Positions 1 through 8,861 of a stretch of 64,000 nt of DNA are shown here, one piece after another. The position numbers and the translations under genes were made by a program. A model generated the notes under the pieces. It saw nothing but the letters and a program-made list of their open reading frames with translations, did no database searches and was not told the DNA's origin. This DNA comes from a bacterium. GTDB taxonomy: Bacteria > Myxococcota_A > UBA9160 > UBA4427. The DNA lies in contig JANSYR010000021.1 in NCBI GenBank assembly GCA_024742285.1, forward strand, positions 23,886 to 87,885, given 5' to 3'. The stretch's first letter is position 1, and the number at the start of each line of letters is the position of its first letter.

Positions 1-857
1 CGGACGTCGACGTAGCGAGTCGTCTCGTCGCCGACGGGCCGCACTTCGCCGGTCTGCAGAAAGCGCAGGAGCTTGACCTGCATCGACAGGGGCATCTCCG
101 CCGCCTCGTCGAGGAAGACCGTCCCTTCGTGGGCGAACTCGAAGAGACCCTTCTTGTTCGCGGTCGCACCGGTGAAGGCGCCGCGTCGATGCCCGAAGAG
201 CTCGCTCTCGAGGAGCGTCTCGGGGAAGGCGGCGGAGTTGACCGCGCAGAAGACGCGGTCCGAGCGGCGGGAGAGCCGGTGGATCGCCCGGCCGATCAGC
301 TCCTTGCCGACGCCGGTCTCGCCGGTGATCAGGACCGAGCTGTCCGTGTCGGCCACCTTCTCGACCAGGCGCAGGAGGTCCTCCATCGCGCGGGACGTCC
401 CGACGATGCCGGTGAGCGCCGACAGATCCTCGTTCTCGGATTCGGCCGCAGAGATCTCCGCGCGAGGCGAAGACGCTTGCGCCTTGGCGAGGCCGTCCTC
501 CACGATGGAGACGAGATCGTCGCGGTCGATGGGCTTGCGCAGGTAGTTGAGGGCGCCACGCTGGATCGCCTCGACCGCGCTCTCGATGCTGCCCTGGCTG
601 GTCGTCACGATCACGCCGCAACCGAAGCCGCCCGCCTTGATGCGGTCGACGAGCTCGAATCCACCGCCGCCCTCGAGCTGCAGGTCCGCGAGCACCAGCT
701 GCGGCGCGTGGTTCGCGGCCACCCGCATGGCCTCCTCGAGCGTCTGGCAATTCGACACCTCGTGACCGTTCAGGTGGAGCGTCGCCGCCGCCTGCCGAAC
801 GAAATTCTCTTCCCCATCCGCGATCAAGATCCTGGCCACTTTCCGTATTTCCCCCAT
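1..857 (-). CDS. Sigma-54-dependent response regulator, NtrC family (3' part cut by window edge)
   Basis: Receiver domain (residues about 8-120) followed by an AAA+ sigma-54 activator domain that runs off the window. Visible receiver residues are phospho-acceptor Asp58 (in LADLQL) and Lys108 (LRKP). The acidic pocket reads ADGEEN, so one of the usual paired Asp residues is Gly. The AAA+ part shows Walker A GETGVGKE, the sigma-54 contact loop GAFTGA and Walker B VFLDEAAEM. By family rules it should be phosphorylated by a partner kinase and should remodel RNA polymerase-sigma54; the DNA-binding tail is outside the window. The start chosen is the ATG at 857; an in-frame ATG lies at 866 and neither has a clear RBS. 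It lies 41 bp downstream of a receiver/HisKA-like gene on the same strand, probably co-transcribed. Confidence 0.93.
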   Translation of the reverse strand, partial: MGEIRKVARILIADGEENFVRQAAATLHLNGHEVSNCQTLEEAMRVAANHAPQLVLADLQLEGGGGFELVDRIKAGGFGCGVIVTTSQGSIESAVEAIQRGALNYLRKPIDRDDLVSIVEDGLAKAQASSPRAEISAAESENEDLSALTGIVGTSRAMEDLLRLVEKVADTDSSVLITGETGVGKELIGRAIHRLSRRSDRVFCAVNSAAFPETLLESELFGHRRGAFTGATANKKGLFEFAHEGTVFLDEAAEMPLSMQVKLLRFLQTGEVRPVGDETTRYVDV

Positions 858-898
858 CCAAGGCATCGCCGGCCGGGGCCGGCGCGAATCGACCGGTG

Positions 899-2122
899 TC
901 AGCCGGCCGGCGTATCCGCGTGGAGCGGCGTCTCGAGCATCTCCCCCTCGAGATGCTCGACGACGCGCACGACACGCTCAGATTCCGAAGAGACGCGCTC
1001 CACCCACTCTGCAGGTAGACCCGCGCGCTCGGCTTCCCCCCGCAGCCGGTCGACCGCATGGGTCAACGCGCCGACCGGTGTCCGAAGCTCTTCCGAGACG
1101 CGTCGAGCGAGATCCCGCGCCGCGACCCCGCGCACTCGCGCGTCGCGGGTCCGTTGCACGGCGAACTGCAGCCCACCGGTCAGCTCTCTCAGGACTCCCA
1201 GGCACGTCCCCGCATCCGAGGTCTTCGTCCAGACGAGACCCGTCCAGACGCGTCGATCGCCGACGCGCAGACCGAAGCCCAGGCAGGCCTCGGCGGTCCC
1301 CGGCGACGCGTCCGCCGAGGGCGCCGCGTCGAGCCGCGAGACCCGGACGTTGCGTCGGGCTCGGGCCAGGGAGTCGAGATCGGAGTCCGGGAGCGCATCC
1401 AGCTCGATGGCTTCCTCGAGGGCCCAGTCCCCGGCGAGGCGGATCGCGACGAGTCGGGTCTCGTCGATCCAGAGCCACCGCAGAGCGCCGAAAGCCCCGG
1501 CGAACTCCGAGCGGAGCAGCTCGAAGATCTCGCTCTCGGTCGAGCACGAATTCAGCCCCGCCAGGAGCCCTCGCAACAGCACTTCGTGCCGCGCGAGCCC
1601 CTCGACCGGCATGCGCGGGGGCACGTGGTGGGCAGGCTGACGCGGCGTCTCGCGGTGGCTCCAGCCGGCGTACTCGGTGTTCGTGCCGAAGAGTTCGCGG
1701 AGCGTTTGGCGAAGCCCATCGAAGCTCCAGGGCTTGGGCAGGAGGAAGATCAAGCCGGCGCGCTCGATGGCCGTCCGCTTCCACTCGAAGCCGGACTCCG
1801 CGCTGACCAGCGCGCGCGCGGTCTCGGGGTATCGACGCCGGACCTCCGCGAGGAACTCGAGCCCATCGACGGCTCCGAGCGCTTCGTCGGCAATCAGCAA
1901 CGCGTAGTCGGTTCGCCCGAGGTGTCGGAACGCCTCGTCCGCGCTGGCGCACGCGTCCACCACGAAACCAGGCTGCGACGCCGCGCGGACGAGCGAGAAG
2001 CGGGAGCCGAGGACGGCGTCGACGACGAGGATCTTCACGGCATCCTCGGCCGCGCGATCGCGGTCCGAATCCCTGCGCGTTCGGTCCGCCCGGAACTTCT
2101 TGCCGACTTCGTCGTTCAACAC
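899..2122 (-). CDS. Receiver / GAF-like / degenerate HisKA-like signalling protein
   Basis: The receiver domain spans about residues 30-145, with Asp35 in the acidic pocket, a phospho-acceptor in LLIADEAL and Lys in LLPKPW. A GAF-like middle follows (about 190-330). The C-terminal helix carries the H-box remnant SEELRTPVG near 343-351, where the usual phospho-acceptor His (SHELRTP) is Glu. No HATPase domain follows, so it cannot work as a normal histidine kinase; a phospho-sensing adaptor for the neighbouring NtrC-type regulator is an inference. The GTG start at 2122 was chosen because GGAAGGGAGG sits 6 nt upstream; the frame stays open to 2170. The domain calls are from motif reading and the GAF assignment is weak. 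Confidence 0.75.
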   Translation of the reverse strand: MLNDEVGKKFRADRTRRDSDRDRAAEDAVKILVVDAVLGSRFSLVRAASQPGFVVDACASADEAFRHLGRTDYALLIADEALGAVDGLEFLAEVRRRYPETARALVSAESGFEWKRTAIERAGLIFLLPKPWSFDGLRQTLRELFGTNTEYAGWSHRETPRQPAHHVPPRMPVEGLARHEVLLRGLLAGLNSCSTESEIFELLRSEFAGAFGALRWLWIDETRLVAIRLAGDWALEEAIELDALPDSDLDSLARARRNVRVSRLDAAPSADASPGTAEACLGFGLRVGDRRVWTGLVWTKTSDAGTCLGVLRELTGGLQFAVQRTRDARVRGVAARDLARRVSEELRTPVGALTHAVDRLRGEAERAGLPAEWVERVSSESERVVRVVEHLEGEMLETPLHADTPAG

Positions 2123-2379
2123 GGCGGCCTCCCTTCCGCAATGCAATCCGTGTTGCCACGAACATTTCAACGATCGGTCCTGGGGAGGTCGTCTTGAGCG
2201 TTATTCGTGCAATTTTGCAGCAGGAGTGAACGCGCATTCCAAGTCCGAAGTCGCAGGTCGAAAACCTGGGGAGAACTCCGGGTGCGCTCTCACGGAAAGG
2301 ACCGGGAGGAGGCGCGGGAAGACACGAGCGGCGTTCCTGGCGAAGGGGGAGCCGCGCGAGACGCGGTCTCGAGCGGCGC

Positions 2380-3207
2380 CTATCGGCCGCCGACGTCGGC
2401 GCGCGCTTCGGCGCGACGGACGCGACGCTGGGCACGGGTCGCGCGATCCGCGACGGGATCGCGCTTGTAGACGAACTCGACTCGCCGGTTCACGGCGCGG
2501 TTCTCCGGAGAATCGTTCGGCACCAGCGGACGGGTCGACCCGTATCCCGAGGCCGCGACGCGACTGGCGTCGATGTCGCCGGCGTCGATCATGTAGCGAA
2601 GGACGGCGATCGATCGAGCCGCGGCCAGGTGCCAGTTGGTCGGAAAGCGCGGTGTCGCGATCGGGGAATCGTCGGTGTGTCCCTCGATCGAGAGTTCGTA
2701 GGGAAACTCCTCGGTGATCCGGATGACCTCGTCGAGAAAGACGAAGGAGACCGGAAGGAGCTTGTCCGAGCCGGGCTTGAAGAGCGCCCCGCCCTTCACG
2801 CGAACGATCACGCCCCGCTCCGACGATTCGGCCTCGACGATCCGCGACAGATTGCTCTCCGCGATTGCCTGCTGCACCTCCTGCATGATCTTCTGATCCA
2901 TCGTCGGAGCCTGCTCCGACGAGTCGACCTGGACGACGTCCAGGAAGGGCGTCGACTTGTCTTCCGACCACTCGATGAGGGAGGTGCTCTTGAGCTCGAA
3001 TTGACCGGGGTTGTCCTCGATCACGCCGAGCGCGTTCTGGATCGAGCCCATGGCCTGCAGGAAGAGCTGCTTGTCCGTGTTCGCGAAGGAGAGCATGAGC
3101 ACGAAGAAGACGAGGAGCAGACTCATGAGGTCGCCCATCGTGGCGAGCCAGGCAGGCGCGCCCTCTTCGCATACGTGGTCTTCGGCTTCGCTCGGATCGA
3201 GTCCCAC
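2380..3207 (-). CDS. motB: Flagellar motor stator protein MotB/PomB (OmpA-type peptidoglycan anchor)
   Basis: 275 residues. A single N-terminal membrane helix in the context PAWLATMGDLMSLLLVFF carries Asp26, the ion-channel aspartate of MotB/PomB. A plug/linker region follows, then a C-terminal OmpA-like domain (about 125-245) with EGHTDDSPI and NRRVEFVY, which in this family binds peptidoglycan. With MotA it forms the stator of the flagellar motor in the inner membrane. The start is GTG with an AGGGG Shine-Dalgarno. It lies 40 bp downstream of motA, an obvious two-gene operon. No other flagellar genes are in the window, so a role in gliding or another ExbB/TolR-type motor cannot be excluded. 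The C-terminus is a basic Arg/Ala-rich tail. Confidence 0.9.
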   Translation of the reverse strand: MGLDPSEAEDHVCEEGAPAWLATMGDLMSLLLVFFVLMLSFANTDKQLFLQAMGSIQNALGVIEDNPGQFELKSTSLIEWSEDKSTPFLDVVQVDSSEQAPTMDQKIMQEVQQAIAESNLSRIVEAESSERGVIVRVKGGALFKPGSDKLLPVSFVFLDEVIRITEEFPYELSIEGHTDDSPIATPRFPTNWHLAAARSIAVLRYMIDAGDIDASRVAASGYGSTRPLVPNDSPENRAVNRRVEFVYKRDPVADRATRAQRRVRRAEARADVGGR

Positions 3208-3247
3208 GGTCTAGACCCCTTCCGGTTCCTGCGACGCACGCACCCGT

Positions 3248-4012
3248 CTAGTCCCCTGCCCCGAGCCCCTCTCGCTCTTCGGGCGAGAGGAAGGACTCGA
3301 GCTTCGACTGGATGACCATCGAGTTGTCGCCCTTGAGGATCGACTCGACGCCAGCGATCGCGAGCTTCTTGGCCGCGACCTCTTCGGCCGTCCGATTCTC
3401 GAGCTTCGAGCCGATCGGCCCGTACACGACGAAGGCGAGGATCGCGCCGTAGAGGGTCGTGAGGAGCGCGACCGCCATCGCCGGGCCGATCGAGTCGGGA
3501 TCGTCGAGGTTCTGGAGCATCTGCACCAGACCGATGATCGTACCGATCAGCCCCATCGAAGGCGCCGTCGCGCTCATGAACTTGAAGATCTGCTGCGCCC
3601 GCTCGTGGCGTTCCTTCATCGCCGAGAGTTCGCCCTTCAGGGTTTCGGTGATGAGCTCGGGCGAGAGGCCGTCGACGCCGAGACGCACGCCGCGCGCCAT
3701 GAAGGGATCCGCGATTTCCTCGCCCTCGAGGGCGACGAGCCCTTCCTTGCGGGCCTTGCCGGCGAGGTCGATGATGAGGGGAACGAGGTCGGCCTTGGGG
3801 CTCGACTTGTCGAAGAATGCCTGGACCGCCGACTTCAGCCCGCTGATCACGTAGGGCATCTTCTGGTTCGTGAGCGTCGCGGCAAGCGTGCCGAAGACCA
3901 CGATCAGTGCACTCTGGGCGTCGACGAAGGGCATGACGCCGCCGCCGAGCATCATGGCGGCGATGATCAGGCCGAATCCGAGCCCGAGTCCGAGAATGGT
4001 TCCGAGATCCAT
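3248..4012 (-). CDS. motA: Flagellar motor stator protein MotA/PomA
   Basis: 254 residues, the normal size for PomA/MotA. Membrane helices lie at about 5-25, 30-48, 150-172 and 180-203, with a large cytoplasmic loop between helices 2 and 3. The conserved proline-bearing segment ATAPSMGLIGTIIGLVQML and the GPAMAVALLTTLYGAI helix are both visible. It forms the ion-conducting stator ring with MotB. The ATG start is preceded by GGAGG at about 10 nt. It is the first gene of motA-motB. The short N-terminus and the helix-3 sequence look closer to the sodium-type PomA than to E. coli MotA, but ion specificity cannot be read with certainty. Confidence 0.92.
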   Translation of the reverse strand: MDLGTILGLGLGFGLIIAAMMLGGGVMPFVDAQSALIVVFGTLAATLTNQKMPYVISGLKSAVQAFFDKSSPKADLVPLIIDLAGKARKEGLVALEGEEIADPFMARGVRLGVDGLSPELITETLKGELSAMKERHERAQQIFKFMSATAPSMGLIGTIIGLVQMLQNLDDPDSIGPAMAVALLTTLYGAILAFVVYGPIGSKLENRTAEEVAAKKLAIAGVESILKGDNSMVIQSKLESFLSPEEREGLGAGD

Positions 4013-4172
4013 CGTTGCGAGGCCTCCGGTCGCACCGCTCGCGCCAGGCGGCGGTGTCCCGTGACCCGCTTATCGGATGGCGCGGGGGGCGGCTCCATCC
4101 GACCTAATCCCGACTCTCGCTTCGGGGGATCGCCCGAGGGCCCGGGCGGCTCGCGCCGCGACCACGGCCCGC

Positions 4173-4928
4173 CTAGTGCGAGTGCGCGAAGGCCTCGGAG
4201 CGATCCCGGACCGTGTACTCGAGATCTTCGGAGAAGACCTTGATCGGGACCCAATCGCTCATCTCGGACATGCGCGGCATGCCGAGGGTCATCGCGCCGG
4301 TCGGGTCGATCACCCAGGGATCCCCGGCGTCCTCGAACCAGAGCGTCACCATGTGGTGCTGCCCGTCGGAGGGGCGGACGACGATCGCGCGATAGACCTC
4401 GCTGTCGGCGAAGCCGAGGTCGCGCAGGGCATGGAACGCGAGCAGCTCGAGGCCGTCGCAGTCGTCACCGCCACGCGCCAGCGTCTCTTCGAGGGTGGCC
4501 CAGTGGTCGACGGCCCCGTCCTCGCGGTAGTGGACCTTGGCTTCCGCCTGGATCCAGTCGGCGACCTCGCGCGCGAGGGCCCGCTTGCGGTCCGCGCGGA
4601 AGGCGAAGTACTTGGCCCGAAGGCCCGACTCGTCGGTCTGGTCCTCGGGAAGGGCCTCGTTCGCAGCGCTGTAGCCCGCGGATTCGACGGCCGGACCGGT
4701 CTCGAGGGGCGCGATCAGCGCCGCATCGAAGCGCTCGCGACGCTGCCAGCCCTCGATCTTCGGGCTCCAGACGTCGTCGGCCCGCGGCGACTGGAAGTAG
4801 TCGAGTCCCTGAGGAATGGGCGGGGCCAGGGAGGTCCCCGCGCAGCCGAGCCCCAGCATCAGGACGGCGCTCGCGAAGAGCGCCGGGCGAATGCGGCTCC
4901 AGGGTCTGTGGACGAACCGGAGGGTCAT
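4173..4928 (-). CDS. Transglutaminase-like (BTLCP-type) cysteine peptidase lipoprotein
   Basis: 251 residues with a lipoprotein signal: a hydrophobic stretch ending in the lipobox LGLGC, so it is probably lipidated at Cys29. The mature part has the transglutaminase-like triad order Cys in GGDDCDGLELL (about 154), His in GQHHMVTLWF (about 192) and Asp in WVIDPTG (about 206). This arrangement fits the bacterial transglutaminase-like cysteine peptidase superfamily, periplasmic enzymes that cut or cross-link protein. The substrate is unknown. It lies downstream of a 58-residue membrane protein, separated by a strong hairpin, so it is probably a separate transcript. ATG start. Confidence 0.72.
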   Translation of the reverse strand: MTLRFVHRPWSRIRPALFASAVLMLGLGCAGTSLAPPIPQGLDYFQSPRADDVWSPKIEGWQRRERFDAALIAPLETGPAVESAGYSAANEALPEDQTDESGLRAKYFAFRADRKRALAREVADWIQAEAKVHYREDGAVDHWATLEETLARGGDDCDGLELLAFHALRDLGFADSEVYRAIVVRPSDGQHHMVTLWFEDAGDPWVIDPTGAMTLGMPRMSEMSDWVPIKVFSEDLEYTVRDRSEAFAHSH

Positions 4929-5023
4929 GCATCCGGTATCGGTCCGCTCCGAGCGTAGATTGAGGCGCCAGCGCTCTGCCGGGGGATTCGCAGCTCAGCT
5001 GCCGATCCTTCCCCCCAGACGAC

Positions 5024-5055
5024 GACACCGCGACCCCATCAAGGATCGCGGTGTC
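5024..5055 (-). terminator. Strong hairpin between two - strand genes, possible terminator
   Basis: Perfect 10-bp stem: GACACCGCGA at 5024-5033 pairs with 5046-5055 around a 12-nt loop. It lies between the 58-residue membrane protein gene and the lipoprotein gene. There is no U-tract on either side, so intrinsic termination is only possible, not shown. A second GC-rich hairpin overlaps the stop codon of the upstream gene at 5146-5174. Confidence 0.4.
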
Positions 5056-5167
5056 GCAGAACATCGGAATCGGACCGGCAACGAGCGCTCTCGACCTACC
5101 CGACCCGCCGGAAGTCCGGGTTCAGGGGAAAGCGCCTGCGGCCCAGGCCTGGCCGGCCTCCGGCCGG

Positions 5168-5344
5168 TCAGGCCGGAAAAAGAATGTTCCGCCCGTCGCA
5201 CGCCCCGGTCAGCCCGAAGAGCAGAACGAAGAAGAGGATCATCGCCGGGATTCCGCCCAGGACGTAGAGCCAGCTACCGAGGTCCCCGTTGATGCCCGGG
5301 CCGTCCTCGTTGAAATCGTCGTCGTTCTGGTTCTCGTCGGACAT
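5168..5344 (-). CDS. Small single-pass membrane protein, 58 residues
   Basis: Begins MSDENQNDDDFNEDG, a very acidic N-terminus, then one hydrophobic helix at about 24-48 (YVLGGIPAMILFFVLLFGL) and a short Cys-containing tail. The ATG at 5344 was chosen because GGAG sits 9 nt upstream; longer in-frame extensions have no ribosome site and an unlike composition. I do not recognise a family. The acidic cytosolic head and single helix suggest a small inner-membrane subunit or regulator. It lies 143 bp downstream of a secreted coiled-coil protein and is followed by GC-rich hairpins. Confidence 0.55.
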   Translation of the reverse strand: MSDENQNDDDFNEDGPGINGDLGSWLYVLGGIPAMILFFVLLFGLTGACDGRNILFPA

Positions 5345-5487
5345 CCCGTGCGTCTCCTGACTGGCTGACTGGATGATTGGATTCGGTGGGCGCTCGTCGC
5401 CGCCGCCCGGTCGACGGGCGGCCCCCTCCGGGGCGAAAGCGGCGGCAATATAGCCACTGCCGGCCGCCTCGCCATGCAACAATCGGT

Positions 5488-6111
5488 CTAGTTGTAGTAG
5501 GGCGAGTCGGGCAGACGCTTGCCCAGCGGAACCTTGCGGTCATCGCGCCAATCCACCGGAACCCCGGCCAGATCCGCTTCGATTCGGAGGTCTCGAAGGT
5601 TTCGCTCGGCCTCCTCGAGGCTCTCGCGATTCCGCAGGATCTCCTGACGGAGCTTGAAGGAGAGGGGCGAATCGGTGGGACTGCCCCCTCCCCCGCCGGC
5701 GCCCGGAGGTGCGACGGCCCACTGGCTCGAGCCGCTGCCGTCGGCCGCGTTGTCGAGGGCCCCCTTGGTCTCGTCGAGGGCCGCCTGGGCCTTCTGCAGG
5801 CGATCGTGGGCCCGTGCGAACCGCCGTCGCCACTCGTCTTCCCCGGCCCCGCCGACCGTTCGGCCCTTCGGCTGGAGGTAGTCCTTCGGCAGGCTGAGCA
5901 GCGCGTCGAGGCCGGGCGCGCTCTCCGCGCCGGTTCCCTTCGGCACGCTGGGCACCACGAGGCCCGGATCCGACTCGTCCGGCCCCTCCTGGGCCTGCAC
6001 CGGCAGCCCGAGCACGAACCCCAGGATCAGGACGAGGCTTTTTACCGTCACTCCGATCCCAGGAGCGCGTTGCTCCGTCTCCCCACCGCTCTTCTGTCCG
6101 GTTCGCAGCAC
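5488..6111 (-). CDS. Secreted coiled-coil protein of unknown function
   Basis: 207 residues. GTG start with a strong AGGAGG 5 nt upstream. After a polar N-terminus comes a signal-peptide core (residues about 22-40, SLVLILGFVLGLPVQAQ), so the product is probably exported. The mature part is charged, with two helical heptad-like stretches (about 90-125 and 150-185) separated by a Gly-rich linker containing GGGGGS, and ends in PYYN. No enzyme motif is visible. The layout suggests a periplasmic structural protein. It is divergent from pilT with 234 bp between, so the promoters of both probably lie there. Confidence 0.6.
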   Translation of the reverse strand: MLRTGQKSGGETEQRAPGIGVTVKSLVLILGFVLGLPVQAQEGPDESDPGLVVPSVPKGTGAESAPGLDALLSLPKDYLQPKGRTVGGAGEDEWRRRFARAHDRLQKAQAALDETKGALDNAADGSGSSQWAVAPPGAGGGGGSPTDSPLSFKLRQEILRNRESLEEAERNLRDLRIEADLAGVPVDWRDDRKVPLGKRLPDSPYYN

Positions 6112-6345
6112 ACCGGCCTCCTGGCTGCCCTCGGTCGAGGACCCCGGGAACGATAGCGGACGCAGAGCGATCCTCCGGCGGTCCCGGGACCTCGGAATCC
6201 GGGGTCAAGGGCCGTCACCGAAGGCCGATACGTCTCCCATGTGCGCGGCTGCGCGTGCAGACCGGCACGTCGTCGATTCGAGCCCCTCGTGGGCGGGCCC
6301 CGCGGCCATCGGCGACCGGATCCGCCGGAGCCATGAGGAGCGTTG

Positions 6346-7491
6346 ATGGAACGGGAAAAGCTGTACCGGCTTCTCCGCCTGGGTCTCGAGAAGGGCGCGA
6401 GCGACATCCACTTCCAGGTGGGTTACCTGCCGCTCTATCGCTTTCACGGCGAGCTCGTCGAGCTCCGCTACAAGGTCCTCACGCCCCAGGACACGGAAGA
6501 GATCGTTCGCATCCTGATCGAGAACGATCCCCTCGGCCAGGACCTCGACTTCAACGAGCGCGATCTCGCGTTCGAGCTGCCCGGCGAAGGACGCTTCCGC
6601 GTCAACATCTCCCGCCAGCGCCGCTACTTCAACATCGTGCTGCGGGTCATCCCGCTCCAGATCAAGACCTTCGCCGACCTCAACCTGCCGAGCGTGCTCG
6701 GCGACATCGCGAACGTGCGCCGCGGCTACGTCCTCGTGACCGGGCCGACCGGCATGGGCAAGTCGACGACGCTCGCGACCATGCTCAATGAGGTGAACGC
6801 GCGCCGGAAGAGCAAGATCGTGACGGTCGAGGACCCGATCGAGTTCGTGTTCACCCACGACAAGAGCATCATCACCCAGCGCGAGATCGGGACCGACACC
6901 GACTCCTTCCCGGACGCCCTGCGCGCCGCCCTCCGCCAGGATCCCGACGTGATCATGGTCGGCGAGATGCGCGACCTCGAGACGGTGGATACGTCGCTCA
7001 AGGCAGCGGAGACCGGGCACCTCGTCTTCTCGACGATCCACACGGCAGACGTCGCCTCGACGATCAACCGGCTCGTGTCGTTCTTCCCGAGCGAAGAACA
7101 CATGCAGGTGCGCGCCCGCCTCGCGGACAACCTCAAGGCCGTCGTCTCGCTCCGACTGCTCGTCAACAAGAAGCAGAACGGCCGGGTACCGGCGGTCGAA
7201 GTCATGCGCTCGACCCGCTCCATCCAGGAGTGCATCAAGGACCCGACGCGGACCCACGAGATCACCGAGTTCATCGCCCGCGGCCGCGCCGAGAAGATGC
7301 AGACCTTCGACCAGCATCTCCTCGACCTGCTCAAGGCGAACAAGATCACCATGGAAGGCGCGCTCAACGCCGCTTCGAACCCGACGGACTTCCAGACGAA
7401 GCTCGAGCTGGAAGGCCTGATCCACGACGACGACCAGGTCGACGTGAAGCCGGAAGAGCCCTTCGACATCGAACCCGACGAGCGGTTCTAG
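6346..7491 (+). CDS. pilT: PilT-family type IV pilus retraction ATPase
   Basis: 381 residues, typical PilT length. The N-terminal PAS-like domain (GASDIHFQVG) is followed by the secretion-ATPase core: Walker A GPTGMGKSTT (about 129), Asp box VEDPIEFVF, Walker B DPDVIMVGEMRD and His box STIHTADVASTINR. PilT hexamers pull pilin back into the inner membrane and power twitching motility. ATG start with GAGGAG 5-6 nt upstream; the TTG one codon earlier is less likely. It is followed after 13 bp by a sensor-kinase-like gene, which suggests coupled expression. The usual PilT AIRAG end is replaced by an acidic tail. No pilin genes are nearby. Confidence 0.92.
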   Translation: MEREKLYRLLRLGLEKGASDIHFQVGYLPLYRFHGELVELRYKVLTPQDTEEIVRILIENDPLGQDLDFNERDLAFELPGEGRFRVNISRQRRYFNIVLRVIPLQIKTFADLNLPSVLGDIANVRRGYVLVTGPTGMGKSTTLATMLNEVNARRKSKIVTVEDPIEFVFTHDKSIITQREIGTDTDSFPDALRAALRQDPDVIMVGEMRDLETVDTSLKAAETGHLVFSTIHTADVASTINRLVSFFPSEEHMQVRARLADNLKAVVSLRLLVNKKQNGRVPAVEVMRSTRSIQECIKDPTRTHEITEFIARGRAEKMQTFDQHLLDLLKANKITMEGALNAASNPTDFQTKLELEGLIHDDDQVDVKPEEPFDIEPDERF

Positions 7492-7504
7492 CGGGGGCGT
7501 GACG

Positions 7505-8776
7505 ATGAGCATGACCCCGACCGGAAACGCCGACGAGCGCACGACCCGCGCCCTCCGCATCACCGCCAGCCAGGCCGCCGGCCTGATCGGCGGCGGCGCG
7601 AGTCTCGTCTACACCCACACCGAGGGCGACGCCACGAGCGGCCGCCTCCGCGCCGCGGCCGGCTTCGCCAACGCGGACGAGGCCCGCGCGACCGCCGCCG
7701 CCCTCGAGAGCTTCGTCCACGCGATCGTCGACGCGGCCGAGCCGCAGAGCGGTCCCGTCGTGGCACCGCTCTCGGAGCGGCTGCCCGGCACGACGATGCA
7801 TGGCCTTCCCCTCGTCGCACGCGAAGGCTGCGTCGGCGCCCTCGTCGTCGTCCCGACGGCGGAGCTCCCTGCAGAGACGAGCGCCAACCTCGAAGTCCTC
7901 GCGTGGGGTGCGGCCGCGCAGATCGATCACCCTGCCCTCGCCCACAAGTACGCCTCGCTCTCGGCCGAGTCCGAGAAGCACCTCGAGGCGGCGGACGAGA
8001 AGAACGACGAGCTGCTCAAGCTGAGCGAAGAGCTCTTCGCCCAGGACATCGAGCTGCTCCGCAACAACGAGAAGCTCGGCAAGATCGAGAAGCTCAAGAA
8101 CGACTTCATCGAGAAGATGTCCCGCGAGCTGCGCACGCCGCTCAACAGCATCATCGAGGCGACGATCACCGTCCTCTCGAGCGAGGTCGAGACCCTCTCC
8201 GCGAGCTCGCAGCAGACGCTCCGCAACGCCCTCGACGAGGGCACCGCGTTCCAGCGCACCCTGCAGAACATCCTCGATCTCTGGCGCATCAAGCAGGACG
8301 AGCTGCCGATCGAGATCCAGGAGCTCTCGGTTCCGGACGTGATCGACGAGACGATCTTCAGTGTCCAGGACACCCTCGGCGACAAGCCGGTCGAGATCGA
8401 GAAGGAGATCCCCGCGCCGATTCCGAAGATCCGCGGCGACCTGGGCAAGATCAACCAGATCCTCTTCCTGCTCCTCGACAATGCCGCCAAGTTCACCGAG
8501 CACGGCACGATCAAGATCGGCGCGCGCTTCGCAGGCGACCGGCTCCACTGCTGGATCCACGACACCGGCATCGGGATCTGCCCCGACGACCAGAAGTACA
8601 TCTGGGGCGAGTTCTACCAGGTCGACGATCAGGCGAGCGCGAAGTACCGCGGCGCGGGCCTCGGTCTCACCCTGGTCCATGACCTGCTGGTCCTGCTCGA
8701 CGGCGACTCGCTCCTCCAGAGCGAGGCCGGCGTCGGCACCCGGGTCGAGTTCAGCGTGCCGGTCGTCCTCGCCTGA
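7505..8776 (+). CDS. GAF / HisKA-like / HATPase sensor protein with the phospho-acceptor His replaced by Arg
   Basis: 424-codon frame. A GAF-like domain (about 15-140) is followed by a coiled coil (about 150-200), the H-box, and a HATPase_c domain (about 300-420). The H-box reads SRELRTPLN at 206-214, so Arg207 (codon CGC) stands where the catalytic His should be. The ATPase part looks intact: N-box LLDNAAKFT, G1 DTGIGI and G2 GAGLGLTLVHDL. It may bind ATP without autophosphorylating, acting as a pseudokinase or ATP-gated sensor; that is inference. The ATG at 7505 was chosen (GGGGGCG upstream); a GTG at 7499 is in frame. It follows pilT closely and is probably co-transcribed. Confidence 0.85.
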   Translation: MSMTPTGNADERTTRALRITASQAAGLIGGGASLVYTHTEGDATSGRLRAAAGFANADEARATAAALESFVHAIVDAAEPQSGPVVAPLSERLPGTTMHGLPLVAREGCVGALVVVPTAELPAETSANLEVLAWGAAAQIDHPALAHKYASLSAESEKHLEAADEKNDELLKLSEELFAQDIELLRNNEKLGKIEKLKNDFIEKMSRELRTPLNSIIEATITVLSSEVETLSASSQQTLRNALDEGTAFQRTLQNILDLWRIKQDELPIEIQELSVPDVIDETIFSVQDTLGDKPVEIEKEIPAPIPKIRGDLGKINQILFLLLDNAAKFTEHGTIKIGARFAGDRLHCWIHDTGIGICPDDQKYIWGEFYQVDDQASAKYRGAGLGLTLVHDLLVLLDGDSLLQSEAGVGTRVEFSVPVVLA

Positions 8777-8800
8777 CCGGGTCCGGTCCACGGGACTCCT

Positions 8801-8845
8801 GAAACACGAACGCCGCTCCCAGTCGGGAGCGGCCTTCGTCGTTTC
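8801..8845. terminator. Bidirectional terminator between convergent genes
   Basis: CCGCTCCC (8813-8820), loop AGTC, GGGAGCGG (8825-8832). The flanks continue the inverted repeat: GAAAC at 8801-8805 matches GTTTC at 8841-8845, giving A-rich and T-rich sides on both strands. It sits between the stop of the + strand sensor gene and the stop of rpoZ on the - strand, where a two-way terminator is expected. Confidence 0.75.
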
Positions 8846-8861
8846 GGTCGGAGTGGAGGGC

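Noticed and set aside
2142..2158. Possible sigma-54 promoter (TGGCAACACGGATTGC on the - strand) before the receiver gene
   Set aside because: GG and GC are 11 bp apart, one more than the strict spacing this sigma factor needs.
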